Shown: piece after piece, positions 26,184-34,443 of the stretch
Position numbering within the stretch: position 1 is the stretch's first letter
Layout: the number at the start of each line of letters is the position of its first letter
Source: Caldifarciminota bacterium
Lineage (GTDB): Bacteria; Hydrothermota; UBA3072
Direction: 5' to 3'
NCBI GenBank assembly: GCA_016930175.1
Contig: JAFGHJ010000048.1
Span: forward strand, 1 to 64,000
Length of the DNA stretch: 64,000 nucleotides
Translations under genes and position numbers: made by a program
Notes under the pieces: generated by a model
What the model was told of the DNA's origin: nothing
What the model saw: only the letters and a program-made list of their open reading frames with translations
Databases searched by the model: none

Positions 26184-28499
26184 CTACTTCTTCGTATATA
26201 TATTGCTATAATAAATCTCCGCGCCGTCGATTTCGGTTTCTTTTCCTTCGACTATAAAAGAATCATCTAGCCGTATGTCTTCTGAAGAACTGCCGATCAT
26301 GATTTTAATTTCTCCCGGTTCGACGACTTTTTTCATATCCTTATTATAAAAAGCCATAAGATTGACAGGCATTTCAACTTTAATTTCTTTTTCTTCTCCT
26401 TTCGCAAGATATATTCTCTTAAAACCCGCTAATTTTTTAACCGGTGGAGCGATACTCGCGACAACATCTCTAACATATAACTGAACAACTTCGCTACCGG
26501 AAACCTTGCCTTTATTTTTTAGAGAAAAACTCAGTTCTAAAGAACCGTTTGCTTTTACTTTTTTGTTTTTTATTTTCAACTTTGAGTATTTGAATTCAGT
26601 ATAACTTAAGCCATGTCCAAACGGATATAAAGGAGAAACAGGTAAATCAAAATACCGCGCACTGTGACGTGTTGCATCTTCGGTAGCCGGCCTGCCCGTT
26701 TTCTTATGATAATAAAAGCACGGAATTTGACCAACGCTCCTGGGTATGGTCACAGCAAGTTTACCTCCGGGATTATATACACCAAACAACACATCGGCGA
26801 TTGCATTTCCCGATTGAATCCCCAAAAACCAGGTTTCCAGAATTGCCGGAACATTTTCAGCTAAATATGGAATAGCAAGGGGTCTACCATTCATAAGAAT
26901 AACTACCACTTTCGTTCCGGTATTCAAAATTTCCTTCGCGAGTTCTTCTTGAACACCGGGAAGATCTATCTCAGAGCGGCTTCTCGCTTCTCCGCTCATA
27001 TCAGCCGATTCCCCCAAAACCAATACAACAACATCCGCCTGAGATGCAACTCTAACGGCTTCTTCGAATCCGCCTTTATCATCTCCGCTGGTTTCGCATC
27101 CTTCTGCGTACAAAACCTCTGTCTCTTCAGATACCGCGTTCCTTATCCCTTCCAGAACCGTTACAACATCTTTCTCCTCACCGCAAGCCTTCCAGGAACC
27201 AAGAGGCGTGTATGAATCATTCGCGAGAGGTCCAATAACCGCAATTTTCTTTGGATCTCTGGCTAAAGGAAGAATCCCATCCTCATTTTTCAGTAAAACA
27301 ATGGACTTACAAGCCATCTCTTTTGCGAACCCGATATGTTCTTCCTTTAAAATCACGGATTTTTCAACCTCAGCTTTGCAATATTGAAACGGATCGTCAA
27401 AGAGTCCGAGTTTATATTTAGCCTCGAGAATTCTCCTAACTGCTTTATCTACTAATGCTTCCGATATTTCATCTTTTTTTACAGACTTTAAAATCTCTTC
27501 ACCGAAAATTCCGCTGGTCATATCCATATCTATCCCTGCGGATAAAGCTTTTTTACCGGCATCCACCCTATCTTCTGCCACACCGTGATTCATAAGTTCA
27601 GCTATCGAGTTCCAATCACTCACAACAAAACCCTCAAAGCCCCATTTCCCTCTCAACACATCGGTCAGCAGTTCTTTATTACCTGCCATAGGCTCGCCAT
27701 TAATATCGTTAAATCCATTCATAAGAGAACCCGCGCCCGCTTTAACCGCGGCAAGAAAAGGCGGTAAATAAACCTCGTAAAGAGTTCTTCTGGAAACTTC
27801 CGCGCTATTATAATCCCTTCCACCTTCCGCCGCACCGTACGCAACATAATGCTTGGGACAGGCAAGAATAGTATTCTCAAAGCTTAAATCATCACCCTGA
27901 TAACCCTCGACTTGCGCTTTTGCCATAGCCGCACCCAGATAAGGATCTTCCCCCGCTCCTTCTACTATTCGACCCCATCTTGGGTCGAGCGCAATATCCA
28001 CCATTGGAGCAAAAGTCCAATGTATTCCACAAGCCGCAGCTTCAATTGCCGCGATTCTGGCTGCTCGCTCGACTGCCTCAGGTTCAAAACTGCAGGCAGA
28101 CGCGAGAGGTACAGGAAAAATAGTTTTTAAACCGTGAACAACATCAAGACCAAAAATTAAAGGTATGCCGAGACGGGACTCTTCGACCGCAATTTTCTGC
28201 AAGCCATAAAGAAAATCAGCACCCAGAACATGCAAAAAAGAACCAACCTTGCCTCTCCTTACTAATTCTTTCTTCTCATCATCTATCCTGGTATTAAAAC
28301 CCAAACTACCCCCACCCGCATACTGAGCCAGCTGACCCAATTTTTCTTCCAGCGTCATCTTGTTCATCAAAGAATCTATAAATTCGTCCATTGGCGGCTC
28401 AAGCAAACTTAATTCTTTTTCCGACTCCGCCAGCAAAATCACAGGTAAACCTAAAATTATCAGAAGAAAAAATTTGTCGAAAAATCCTAATTTTTTCAT
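26184..28499 (-). CDS. bglX: periplasmic beta-glucosidase, glycoside hydrolase family 3
   Basis: 771 aa. Signal peptide 1-24. GH3 N-terminal barrel: IFGLDVVHGLKTIFP, GIHWTFAPMVDIALDPRWGRIVEGAGEDPYLG, and the nucleophile Asp in GFVVSDWNSIAEL. The second alpha/beta domain with KIAVIGPLAND and VVLVLGESADMSGEARSRSEIDLPGVQ, and the C-terminal FN3-like domain (VVQLYVRDVVASIAPPVKKLAGF) complete the BglX layout. It releases glucose (or similar) from beta-linked oligosaccharides outside the cytoplasm. Own promoter and GGAGG. Confidence 0.95.
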   Translation of the reverse strand: MKKLGFFDKFFLLIILGLPVILLAESEKELSLLEPPMDEFIDSLMNKMTLEEKLGQLAQYAGGGSLGFNTRIDDEKKELVRRGKVGSFLHVLGADFLYGLQKIAVEESRLGIPLIFGLDVVHGLKTIFPVPLASACSFEPEAVERAARIAAIEAAACGIHWTFAPMVDIALDPRWGRIVEGAGEDPYLGAAMAKAQVEGYQGDDLSFENTILACPKHYVAYGAAEGGRDYNSAEVSRRTLYEVYLPPFLAAVKAGAGSLMNGFNDINGEPMAGNKELLTDVLRGKWGFEGFVVSDWNSIAELMNHGVAEDRVDAGKKALSAGIDMDMTSGIFGEEILKSVKKDEISEALVDKAVRRILEAKYKLGLFDDPFQYCKAEVEKSVILKEEHIGFAKEMACKSIVLLKNEDGILPLARDPKKIAVIGPLANDSYTPLGSWKACGEEKDVVTVLEGIRNAVSEETEVLYAEGCETSGDDKGGFEEAVRVASQADVVVLVLGESADMSGEARSRSEIDLPGVQEELAKEILNTGTKVVVILMNGRPLAIPYLAENVPAILETWFLGIQSGNAIADVLFGVYNPGGKLAVTIPRSVGQIPCFYYHKKTGRPATEDATRHSARYFDLPVSPLYPFGHGLSYTEFKYSKLKIKNKKVKANGSLELSFSLKNKGKVSGSEVVQLYVRDVVASIAPPVKKLAGFKRIYLAKGEEKEIKVEMPVNLMAFYNKDMKKVVEPGEIKIMIGSSSEDIRLDDSFIVEGKETEIDGAEIYYSNIYTKK

Positions 28500-28586
28500 T
28501 TTTTAATCCTCCTACTGTAAAAAAATTAAATTTTTTGGACTTAAGTTCTCGAAAAAAAGAGACATATTTCACTTTCATACTTTTTA

Positions 28587-28614
28587 ATTATACTGAAATT
28601 TAAGGATAATTCAA
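28587..28614 (-). promoter_or_regulatory. promoter of GH3 gene
   Basis: Minus strand TTGAAT (28614-28609), 16 bp, TATAAT (28592-28587). Confidence 0.65.
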
Positions 28615-28752
28615 GTACAAAAACCCAACCCCCAAGTAATTGGACGCAGATGAACGCAGATTAAGAAGGATTTATTTTTTGTTTTTACTAAATCTCAACC
28701 CCTAAATCCTAATTTTACTACAAATAACACAAATGTTTTTTTAGCCGTGAGC

Positions 28753-28888
28753 AGAGACTGTGCCAAAAGTCATATTTTTTTGCGTAGGGCAAACCTTTAG
28801 GTTTGCAAAACGGTTGAATACCAGTGTCTTAGCACGGCTAAAGCCGTGCCCTACGAGTTAAATTGGGAGTTTTGTCACAGCCTCAGCA
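28753..28888. mobile_element. 136-bp MITE-like element
   Basis: Flanked by GTGAGC at 28747-28752 and 28889-28894, a possible 6-bp target duplication. Near-terminal inverted repeats at 28751-28768 and 28870-28887 match at 15 of 18 positions (core CTGTGCCAAAA against TTTTGTCACAG). Inside is a nested structure: CGTAGGGC (28783-28790) with GCCCTACG (28848-28855), enclosing hairpins GCAAACCT/AGGTTTGC and GCACGGCT/AGCCGTGC. No coding capacity. Confidence 0.65.
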
Positions 28889-28999
28889 GTGAGCTGAAAG
28901 CTGTTAGCTGTTCTTCTCACCCAAATAAACAAAGAGCACAAAGACTCTATTTACTTTTTACTAATTAACCAATAAACTAATCAACCGATAAACTGAAGC

Positions 29000-29383
29000 T
29001 TACAGCTTCAACTCCTCCTCGTTAACCCATAAACCATGGATATTGCAGTAGGAAAAAGCGTAAATTGTCCCGGATTTTTCGGTCTTAAAAGTTAAAGTAG
29101 CATCCGGTTCGGTATAAACCGTGCTTGTATCGGCGCCTTCCGTTGAAGCTCCATGCGCAGCAAAATCCGCCTTTCCTATCATATAAGGAAACTTACTTCC
29201 TTCGCCCTTAAAATAAACTTCGATCCATACAATATGGTGTTCGGTTTTATTAGGATGAGCAATTTCTTTCCCAACAGAAACCCTAACTTTAACCTTTTTT
29301 CCCTTTTCTAAAACTTCGATAACAGGAACATGCTTCTCCGACTTCCAGTCTGCTCTCTGCAATAACTCATTAAACTTTCCCAT
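29000..29383 (-). CDS. superoxide reductase (desulfoferrodoxin class II, neelaredoxin-like)
   Basis: 127 aa from the ATG at 29383; GGAGG lies 5 bases before it, and the open frame's TTG five codons upstream is not a better start. Reduces superoxide to hydrogen peroxide without making oxygen. The iron centre ligands are present: His18 in EKHVPV (with the catalytic Glu16-Lys17), His43 and His49 in AHPNKTEHH, Cys113 and His116 in SYCNIHG. No N-terminal desulforedoxin domain, hence class II. A PerR-like palindrome precedes it. Confidence 0.95.
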   Translation of the reverse strand: MGKFNELLQRADWKSEKHVPVIEVLEKGKKVKVRVSVGKEIAHPNKTEHHIVWIEVYFKGEGSKFPYMIGKADFAAHGASTEGADTSTVYTEPDATLTFKTEKSGTIYAFSYCNIHGLWVNEEELKL

Positions 29384-29412
29384 ACTTACCTCCTTCAATT
29401 ATTTAATTCAAC

Positions 29413-29429
29413 TTTGTAATGATTACAAA
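29413..29429. promoter_or_regulatory. PerR/Fur-family box upstream of superoxide reductase
   Basis: TTTGTAATGATTACAAA, a perfect 8-1-8 inverted repeat, close to the PerR consensus TTATAATnATTATAA. It lies 20-35 bases after the -10 box, in the early transcribed region. Confidence 0.55.
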
Positions 29430-29447
29430 CCTAAAACCATTCCAATT

Positions 29448-29475
29448 AATATATATGTATTATCGGTTTTGTCAA
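29448..29475 (-). promoter_or_regulatory. promoter of superoxide reductase
   Basis: Minus strand TTGACA (29475-29470), 16 bp, TATATT (29453-29448). Confidence 0.72.
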
Positions 29476-29620
29476 GGTATAGTTTTTCCCTAATTTATAA
29501 TTTGTCGTAAAGACCCAAAGATAACGGGGCGCAGGTAAACGCAGATTCATATAATAAACAGGTTTCTTTTGTAAATTAACTTAATATGCTAACTACTAAA
29601 AAGCTATTATTGTTACGAGT

Positions 29621-30889
29621 TCAATATCCAGGCGTCGTTGATGCTTCACTATATATAAATAATGACATAATACTCACGCCATGAGTTATTATATAACTAA
29701 GAGCGAAAGCTCCCGTTTGGCTTTCCTTGGATGCCTTTCTATATTCATTAGTGTAGCTTTCAATATATTCAGGAGATTTACCTACGAATACTGACGGGTC
29801 GGGAGGCGGAGGATTTTTCAAATAAGACTGTATAACCCCTAGCAAACCCATCCCAAGGCAAGAGTAAAAATAATAGTCAGTCATCTCCGAAATTTCTTCT
29901 CCCGAAGAATAATAATTTGTCAAATCTACAATCATTCCTGCGCCGAGACTTACACAAGCAGTGCCTGCGCCGTTGAAAATCCATAGTGCCGGATTAAAAT
30001 CTTTTTCCGCATCTCTTCTTCCATTCCTTTTCCCTAATTTTCTATTAAGTTCTTCCATATATGTTTTATTATCATCTGATTTTGACGTATCGGTAGTTAT
30101 GGTGTCTATCAGTTCGGCATGTGCTTCACTTTCCCTGATTGTCTTTCCTGTTTTTTCATCTGATTCTTCTTCGGGGGTTTGCTCGTCCCTTAATTTTACC
30201 GTATCAACAGAAATTGTGGTATCTATCAGTTCTGTCCGCGCTTCGCTTATGTATAGAGAGATTAGATTAAAAGATTTTCCATAACTTTTTTCAAAGAGTT
30301 CTTCCATTTTTCGGGTTTTTTTCTCCTCTCCGGCTAATCCGGCAAAATCATAAAGGGGAGACGAATCACTTGTTAATGCCTCAGCTTTCAATTCTTTTAA
30401 CTTTTCCCTTTTAGAATCACGGATTTGTACGATGGTCTTTACTTTTGTATTTAATTGTGTGAGAGAGACTCCCGGTATACTACCCATTGTACAACCAAAA
30501 ATGCATGCATCAAGTAAAGTACTGTTTGTTTTAAAAGACAAATCGGGTATGATCTCTACGTCCATTGTTAGGTATGAGTTTTTTGGTTTTTCTTTTTCTA
30601 GGAATGAGGGATGGATTTCCTTAAATGTATTCCGACTTTTTATATATTCTATAAACATTTCTTCCATCTCTATATAGTCTTCTGCATTATAATTATATAC
30701 ATCCGGTAAGTCTAGCATTTTAAATTTAGAGATGAATAATTCAATATCCGAAAAATCACTTCGTTTTTCACATGGATCGGGGAAATCCGGAACCACTAAT
30801 AATTTTGGTTCACAACCGAGAAGACAAATAATTATTAGTATAATTCCAACAAAATTTTTATTTGAACGGTTAACGGCTTTAACCTTCAT
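29621..30889 (-). CDS. hypothetical lipoprotein
   Basis: 422 aa, not recognised. Signal peptide with lipobox LLGC (about residues 23-26) followed by EPKLLVVPDFPDP. The body is polar with Glu/Lys-rich stretches. Two related segments occur in the middle, ISEARTELIDTTISVDT and ESEAHAELIDTITTDTS, an internal duplication. Towards the C-terminus two hydrophobic helices appear (FNGAGTACVSLGAGMIVDL; GAFALSYIITHGVSIMSLFIY), which is odd for a simple lipoprotein and suggests insertion in a membrane. Preceded by its own promoter. Confidence 0.6.
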   Translation of the reverse strand: MKVKAVNRSNKNFVGIILIIICLLGCEPKLLVVPDFPDPCEKRSDFSDIELFISKFKMLDLPDVYNYNAEDYIEMEEMFIEYIKSRNTFKEIHPSFLEKEKPKNSYLTMDVEIIPDLSFKTNSTLLDACIFGCTMGSIPGVSLTQLNTKVKTIVQIRDSKREKLKELKAEALTSDSSPLYDFAGLAGEEKKTRKMEELFEKSYGKSFNLISLYISEARTELIDTTISVDTVKLRDEQTPEEESDEKTGKTIRESEAHAELIDTITTDTSKSDDNKTYMEELNRKLGKRNGRRDAEKDFNPALWIFNGAGTACVSLGAGMIVDLTNYYSSGEEISEMTDYYFYSCLGMGLLGVIQSYLKNPPPPDPSVFVGKSPEYIESYTNEYRKASKESQTGAFALSYIITHGVSIMSLFIYSEASTTPGY

Positions 30890-30896
30890 GCCTTCT

Positions 30897-30924
30897 AATT
30901 TATTGATTTAAGATCAAATGTCAA
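30897..30924 (-). promoter_or_regulatory. promoter of hypothetical lipoprotein
   Basis: Minus strand TTGACA (30924-30919), 16 bp, TAAATT (30902-30897), ending only 8 bases before the ATG: near-leaderless. Confidence 0.6.
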
Positions 30925-30997
30925 TAAACCTCTTAAAGAGAAAACCTTCTGGCTTTGTGTTTAAAAAATGGTGGGTAGAGGCTAATAGCCCTTCGGA

Positions 30998-31025
30998 TTG
31001 ACAGAGATAGGAATTCTATTATAAT
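30998..31025 (+). promoter_or_regulatory. consensus promoter of Cys-cluster membrane protein
   Basis: TTGACA (30998-31003), 16 bp, TATAAT (31020-31025), both perfect. Transcription should begin about at 31032, on the ATG. Confidence 0.8.
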
Positions 31026-31032
31026 GCAATAA

Positions 31033-31611
31033 ATGGGAAAAGGAGCAATGAGCCAGAAGAACTACGTGTATAAATGGTCTAAAAAAGACCGAATGCTGAG
31101 TTTATTGCCTGCCGTCCCTTTAATAGCTTTTTACATAGGCTCAACATATTTACTAGCTAGGAATTCCATAAATATAGCAGGTGTATTCCTATTGTTTTGG
31201 GTAGCAGTCAACGTCCCCATGGCGGGTATCTGTGCCGGATGTCCCTATCGTGGCGAGTACTGTCCTGGCTTATGCCAACTATACTTCGCACCTTTTCTAT
31301 CGACGGTGCTGTATAAAAGAAAAAAAAGAGAACCCGGTATTCATTCGTTCAAAATCCACCTGATTCTACTGGGAGTTTTCGGTATTGGAGGTTACATATT
31401 CGGCTTCTATTGGCTATTTCGCTTGTACTGGCAAGAGCATCCACTGGTCGTGATTGGGCTTTTACTATTCTTGCTCCTGCATATGCCTTTATCTTTCTTC
31501 ATACTGTGTCCTAAATGCAGCTATAATGATACCTGCCCTATGGCAAACGTGCATAAGGTATTTAAGAAAGTTAGCAATTCCGAAGAAGATGGGCCGGCAC
31601 CTTCAGATTGA
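31033..31611 (+). CDS. four-helix membrane protein with duplicated cysteine clusters
   Basis: 192 aa, family not recognised. Membrane helices about 23-43, 47-66, 108-128, 138-158. Each helix pair is followed by a Cys cluster: Cys67, 70, 77, 81 (ICAGCPYRGEYCPGLC) and Cys159, 162, 168 (LCPKCSYNDTCPM). The halves align as P-x5/6-C-x2-C-(P/S)-Y-x3/4-C-P, so it is an internal duplication. The clusters could bind Fe-S or another metal at the membrane face, as in NapH/CcoG-like proteins, but no standard ferredoxin motif is present. The perfect promoter puts the RNA start at the ATG (leaderless); an in-frame Met at 31048 has GGAG only 2 bases before it. Confidence 0.65.
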   Translation: MGKGAMSQKNYVYKWSKKDRMLSLLPAVPLIAFYIGSTYLLARNSINIAGVFLLFWVAVNVPMAGICAGCPYRGEYCPGLCQLYFAPFLSTVLYKRKKREPGIHSFKIHLILLGVFGIGGYIFGFYWLFRLYWQEHPLVVIGLLLFLLLHMPLSFFILCPKCSYNDTCPMANVHKVFKKVSNSEEDGPAPSD

Positions 31612-31969
31612 ATCTGCCTGCAAATCGCTACAGCAGACTTGGTTATCGTAAGTTTTCATTGGTGTGATTTTTTCTTCATTACTTTCAGGATTTTAGTGAA
31701 ATAGCTGTGTAATATAAGTGGGGATTTCCCCTGGGAAAGTGTTTTGTGAGTTCTGTACACACTGTGTTTTTTTTAAGCTGAATGATATGAGTCTCAAGCA
31801 ACAATACCTTTTTCTTTTGTAATCTTTGTGTGAAAAAACTTTGGTACGGAGAGGTGAGTTTTACGGCAAAAAATCTCCGTGTACTCAGTGTCTCTGTGTG
31901 AGAATCCCTTTTGGGCGGAGGTTGCCATCTTGACATATATTATACTGTTAATATGATAAACCTGGAAAA
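31612..31969. repeat. intergenic region
   Basis: No gene. Holds TAATCTTTGTGTGAAAAAAC, TGTACTCAGTGTCTCTGTGT runs (31818-31912) and the next gene's promoter. Confidence 0.5.
31930..31957 (+). promoter_or_regulatory. promoter of Ogg2
   Basis: TTGACA (31930-31935), 16 bp, TATGAT (31952-31957). RNA start about 31964, six bases before the TTG codon. Confidence 0.7.
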
Positions 31970-32623
31970 TTGAAAATTAATAAAAAAAATATTCCCAAAA
32001 TAAAAAAGGTATATTTAAAATTCAAAGAAGAAATTGAATCAAGGTTAAATTCTTTCAAAAAGATTGGGAAAAATGCAAGTCCGGAAGAGCTATTTGAGGA
32101 ATTAGCATTTTGCATACTGACCCCCCAATCGAAAGCAAAACTCTGCTGTGAAGCAATCATAGAAATGAGCAAAAAGAATATCCTCCTTAAAGGCACCAGA
32201 AAAGAGATAAATAAAGAACTGCAGAAGGTTAGATTTAAAAACAATAAAACGGAATATCTTTTTTCAGCCAGAAATAAATTTTTTTGCGGCAATAACTCAA
32301 TTTACAGTAACATAAAAAAAACAAAAAACCCAAAAGAATTACGCGAGTATCTTGTGAAAAATGTAAAAGGTATAGGATGGAAAGAAGCCAGCCATTTCTT
32401 AAGGAATATCGGATTCGGCGCAGACATTGCCATACTGGATAGACATATAATACGAAATCTAATAGAACTCAAGGTAATTGAAGAATATCCCAAAAACCTC
32501 TCAGAAAAAAAATATAAAGAAATAGAAAATAAAATGAAAAAATTATCAAAGGATTTGGATATTCCTATGGACACTCTCGACCTTCTTTTCTGGGCTAAGG
32601 AAACTGGAGAAGTGTTAAAGTAA
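31970..32623 (+). CDS. ogg: 8-oxoguanine DNA glycosylase/AP lyase, Ogg2 family
   Basis: 217 aa. Removes oxidised guanine and nicks the abasic site. Ogg2 wording: ELAFCILTPQSKAKLCCEAI (44-63), helix-hairpin-helix VKGIGWKEASHFLRNIG with the Schiff-base Lys138, and AILDRHIIRN with catalytic Asp157 (equivalents of Lys129 and Asp147 known in Methanocaldococcus). Start is TTG at 31970; the ATG at 31953 is out of frame and lies in the -10 box. The family is commoner in archaea and scattered in anaerobic bacteria. A/T-rich codon use compared with housekeeping genes here. Confidence 0.9.
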   Translation: MKINKKNIPKIKKVYLKFKEEIESRLNSFKKIGKNASPEELFEELAFCILTPQSKAKLCCEAIIEMSKKNILLKGTRKEINKELQKVRFKNNKTEYLFSARNKFFCGNNSIYSNIKKTKNPKELREYLVKNVKGIGWKEASHFLRNIGFGADIAILDRHIIRNLIELKVIEEYPKNLSEKKYKEIENKMKKLSKDLDIPMDTLDLLFWAKETGEVLK

Positions 32624-32646
32624 ACCCCACCCCAATAAAAAACTGC

Positions 32647-32675
32647 TTGACAAAACAGGAGAATTTTCATAATTT
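32647..32675 (+). promoter_or_regulatory. promoter of nucleotidyltransferase cassette
   Basis: TTGACA (32647-32652), 17 bp, TAATTT (32670-32675); RNA start about 5 bases before the ATG, no Shine-Dalgarno. Confidence 0.6.
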
Positions 32676-32686
32676 GAAATATAAAT

Positions 32687-32944
32687 ATGAAAACACAATC
32701 CCCGGATACAAATATAAAAGCTGAAAAAATACTTATTTCTTTGCTTCAAAAACAAAGCGCTTCAGAAAAATTCTCACATGTTCGTTCTCTATCAGAAATA
32801 GCAATCCGATTATCAAAACGCGCAATTAAGAGAGCCAACAAAAACTTAAACGAAGAACAAGTAAATTTGCTTTTTATAGAATATAATTACGGTAAAGATT
32901 TAGCCACTAAATTTCGCAAATTTCTAAATAAAATACAAAAATGA
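32687..32944 (+). CDS. small helical protein, partner of the nucleotidyltransferase
   Basis: 85 aa, basic, predicted all-helical (AEKILISLLQKQSASEKF; VRSLSEIAIRLSKRAIKRA). No known family. Its stop overlaps the next start as ATGA, so the two are translated together. Gene order (small protein then nucleotidyltransferase) is like toxin-antitoxin and AbiE-type pairs, but the protein has no clear DNA-binding or HEPN motif. Confidence 0.6.
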   Translation: MKTQSPDTNIKAEKILISLLQKQSASEKFSHVRSLSEIAIRLSKRAIKRANKNLNEEQVNLLFIEYNYGKDLATKFRKFLNKIQK

Positions 32945-33534
32945 ATTCGCCTGACATATTGTTAGCATTAAAACCATTAATAGCTTCTTTCAACGAACTA
33001 AAAATATCATACTATATAGGCGGTTCTCTCGCAAGTTCCGTTTACGGCATGCCACGTGCTACGCTCGACGCGGATATAGTAGCAGATATAACTTCAAATC
33101 AAATTAAAACATTAAAAAGTAAGCTCGAAAAAGAATACTATATAGACGAAAATACGATAAAGGACGCAATTAGAAATAATTCTTCATTTAATTTAATACA
33201 CTTTAAAACCTCTGTAAAAATCGACATATTTGTATACAAAAATGATGCATATCAACAAAACGCAATTGAACGCAGAGTCGAAGATACATTGGTTGAAGAC
33301 GACCGGAGCAGCAAATTCTGCTTTGCTTCACCTGAAGATATTATTATTAATAAATTAAATTGGTATAAGATAGGGAATGGGGTTTCCGAAAGGCAATGGC
33401 GGGATATTATCGGTGTTATAAAAATCCAGGGAAATTCCCTTGATAAAAAATATCTGAAAGAATGGGCTATAAAATTGAACCTTATTGAACTACTTAAAAA
33501 AGCATTTATTGATGCAGAAGTTAGATTTCAATAA
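32941..33534 (+). CDS. AbiEii/DUF6036-like nucleotidyltransferase
   Basis: 197 aa. N-terminal nucleotidyltransferase core: YYIGGSLASSVYGMPRATLDADIVADI (24-50), i.e. GGS...S...G...R-x-TxDxDI, then a strand VKIDIFVYKNDAYQ carrying a third acidic residue; residues CFASPEDIIINKLNWYK are typical of the AbiEii/DUF6036 group. Such proteins transfer NMP to RNA or protein and act as toxins or phage-defence effectors in pairs; a defence role here is inference. A/T-rich, overlapping its partner. Confidence 0.8.
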   Translation: MNSPDILLALKPLIASFNELKISYYIGGSLASSVYGMPRATLDADIVADITSNQIKTLKSKLEKEYYIDENTIKDAIRNNSSFNLIHFKTSVKIDIFVYKNDAYQQNAIERRVEDTLVEDDRSSKFCFASPEDIIINKLNWYKIGNGVSERQWRDIIGVIKIQGNSLDKKYLKEWAIKLNLIELLKKAFIDAEVRFQ

Positions 33535-33558
33535 TGCTTTGCAATAATAAGGAAGTTT

Positions 33559-34443
33559 ATGGGTAAATCGTTAAAAGCTCTTGAACATATTATGAAGCAG
33601 ATTTACACTGCTCAAAAAAATGAAATTACCGAATATCATATCTATTCCAATATAGCAAGATTAGTAAAAGAACAAAAAAATAAAAAAGTAATTCTCGATA
33701 TTGCAAACGAAGAATTGCGTCACGCGAAATTCTGGCAAACCATCACAAAAAAAGATATAAAACCAGACCGATGGCAAATTTTCAAATTCACCTTAATCGC
33801 CAGATTCTTGGGCTTTACCTTTGCAATAAAACTAATGGAAAAGGGAGAGGAACAGGCTCAGGTTAATTATATGGAAATCGCGGAATATATACCGGAAGCA
33901 GAACAGATCGCGGAAGAAGAAGAAAAGCATGAAAACGAATTGATTAATTTGCTCGACGAAGAAAGGCTCAACTATATGGGCTCGATTGTTCTTGGTCTCA
34001 ACGACGCTCTTGTGGAATTAACAGGAAGTCTTGCGGGTTTGTCCTTTGCTCTTCAAAAAACGCGTCTCATAGCGGCAGTCGGAATAATAACGGGAATTGC
34101 CGCCTCTCTTTCCATGGGCGCCTCCGAATATCTTTCAACAAAAGCCGAAGGAAACACGGAAAAAGCTCTTAAATCTTCACTTTACACAGGAGCAGCTTAT
34201 ATTATTACTGTTTTACTTTTAGTTTTACCGTATTTTATTTTTGACAACTATTTTTTTGCCCTGATGACAACTCTAATTGTAGGGGTATTAATAATATTTT
34301 TATTTAACTACTATGTTTCAATCGCTAAAGACTTACCTTTCAGAAAACGTTTTCTTGAAATGACATTTTTGAGCCTCGGCATCGCCGCCCTTTCTTTTGT
34401 GATAGGGATAGTAATAAGAGTTACTTTGGGAGCGGATATCTAA
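33559..34443 (+). CDS. ferritin-domain VIT1/CCC1-family iron transporter
   Basis: 294 aa. Residues 1-140 are a rubrerythrin/ferritin-like four-helix bundle with the metal ligands Glu21/Glu24 region (KNEITEYHIY), EELRHAKFW, and EAEQIAEEEEKHENEL. Residues 145-294 are a VIT1/CCC1 membrane domain: SIVLGLNDALVELTGSLAGL, GIAASLSMGASEYLSTKAE. This erythrin-VIT fusion is known to move ferrous iron out of the cytoplasm or into compartments using the soluble domain as an iron sensor. Lies 24 bp after the nucleotidyltransferase gene; it begins ATGGGTAAATCG after AGGAAG. Confidence 0.9.
   Translation: MGKSLKALEHIMKQIYTAQKNEITEYHIYSNIARLVKEQKNKKVILDIANEELRHAKFWQTITKKDIKPDRWQIFKFTLIARFLGFTFAIKLMEKGEEQAQVNYMEIAEYIPEAEQIAEEEEKHENELINLLDEERLNYMGSIVLGLNDALVELTGSLAGLSFALQKTRLIAAVGIITGIAASLSMGASEYLSTKAEGNTEKALKSSLYTGAAYIITVLLLVLPYFIFDNYFFALMTTLIVGVLIIFLFNYYVSIAKDLPFRKRFLEMTFLSLGIAALSFVIGIVIRVTLGADI

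Larger units (their letters stand above)
28500..28999. repeat. intergenic region with promoter, MITE-like element and repeats
   Basis: No gene. From left: GH3 promoter, GGACGCAGATGAACGCAGAT block (28643-28662), MITE-like element, AGCTGAAAGCTGTTAGCTGT (28893-28912), AACCAATAAACTAATCAACC run (28968-28987). Confidence 0.55.

Noticed and set aside
31685-31936. 83-codon minus-strand frame between two plus-strand genes
   Set aside because: Built from the degenerate repeats, no ribosome site, no resemblance to known proteins.
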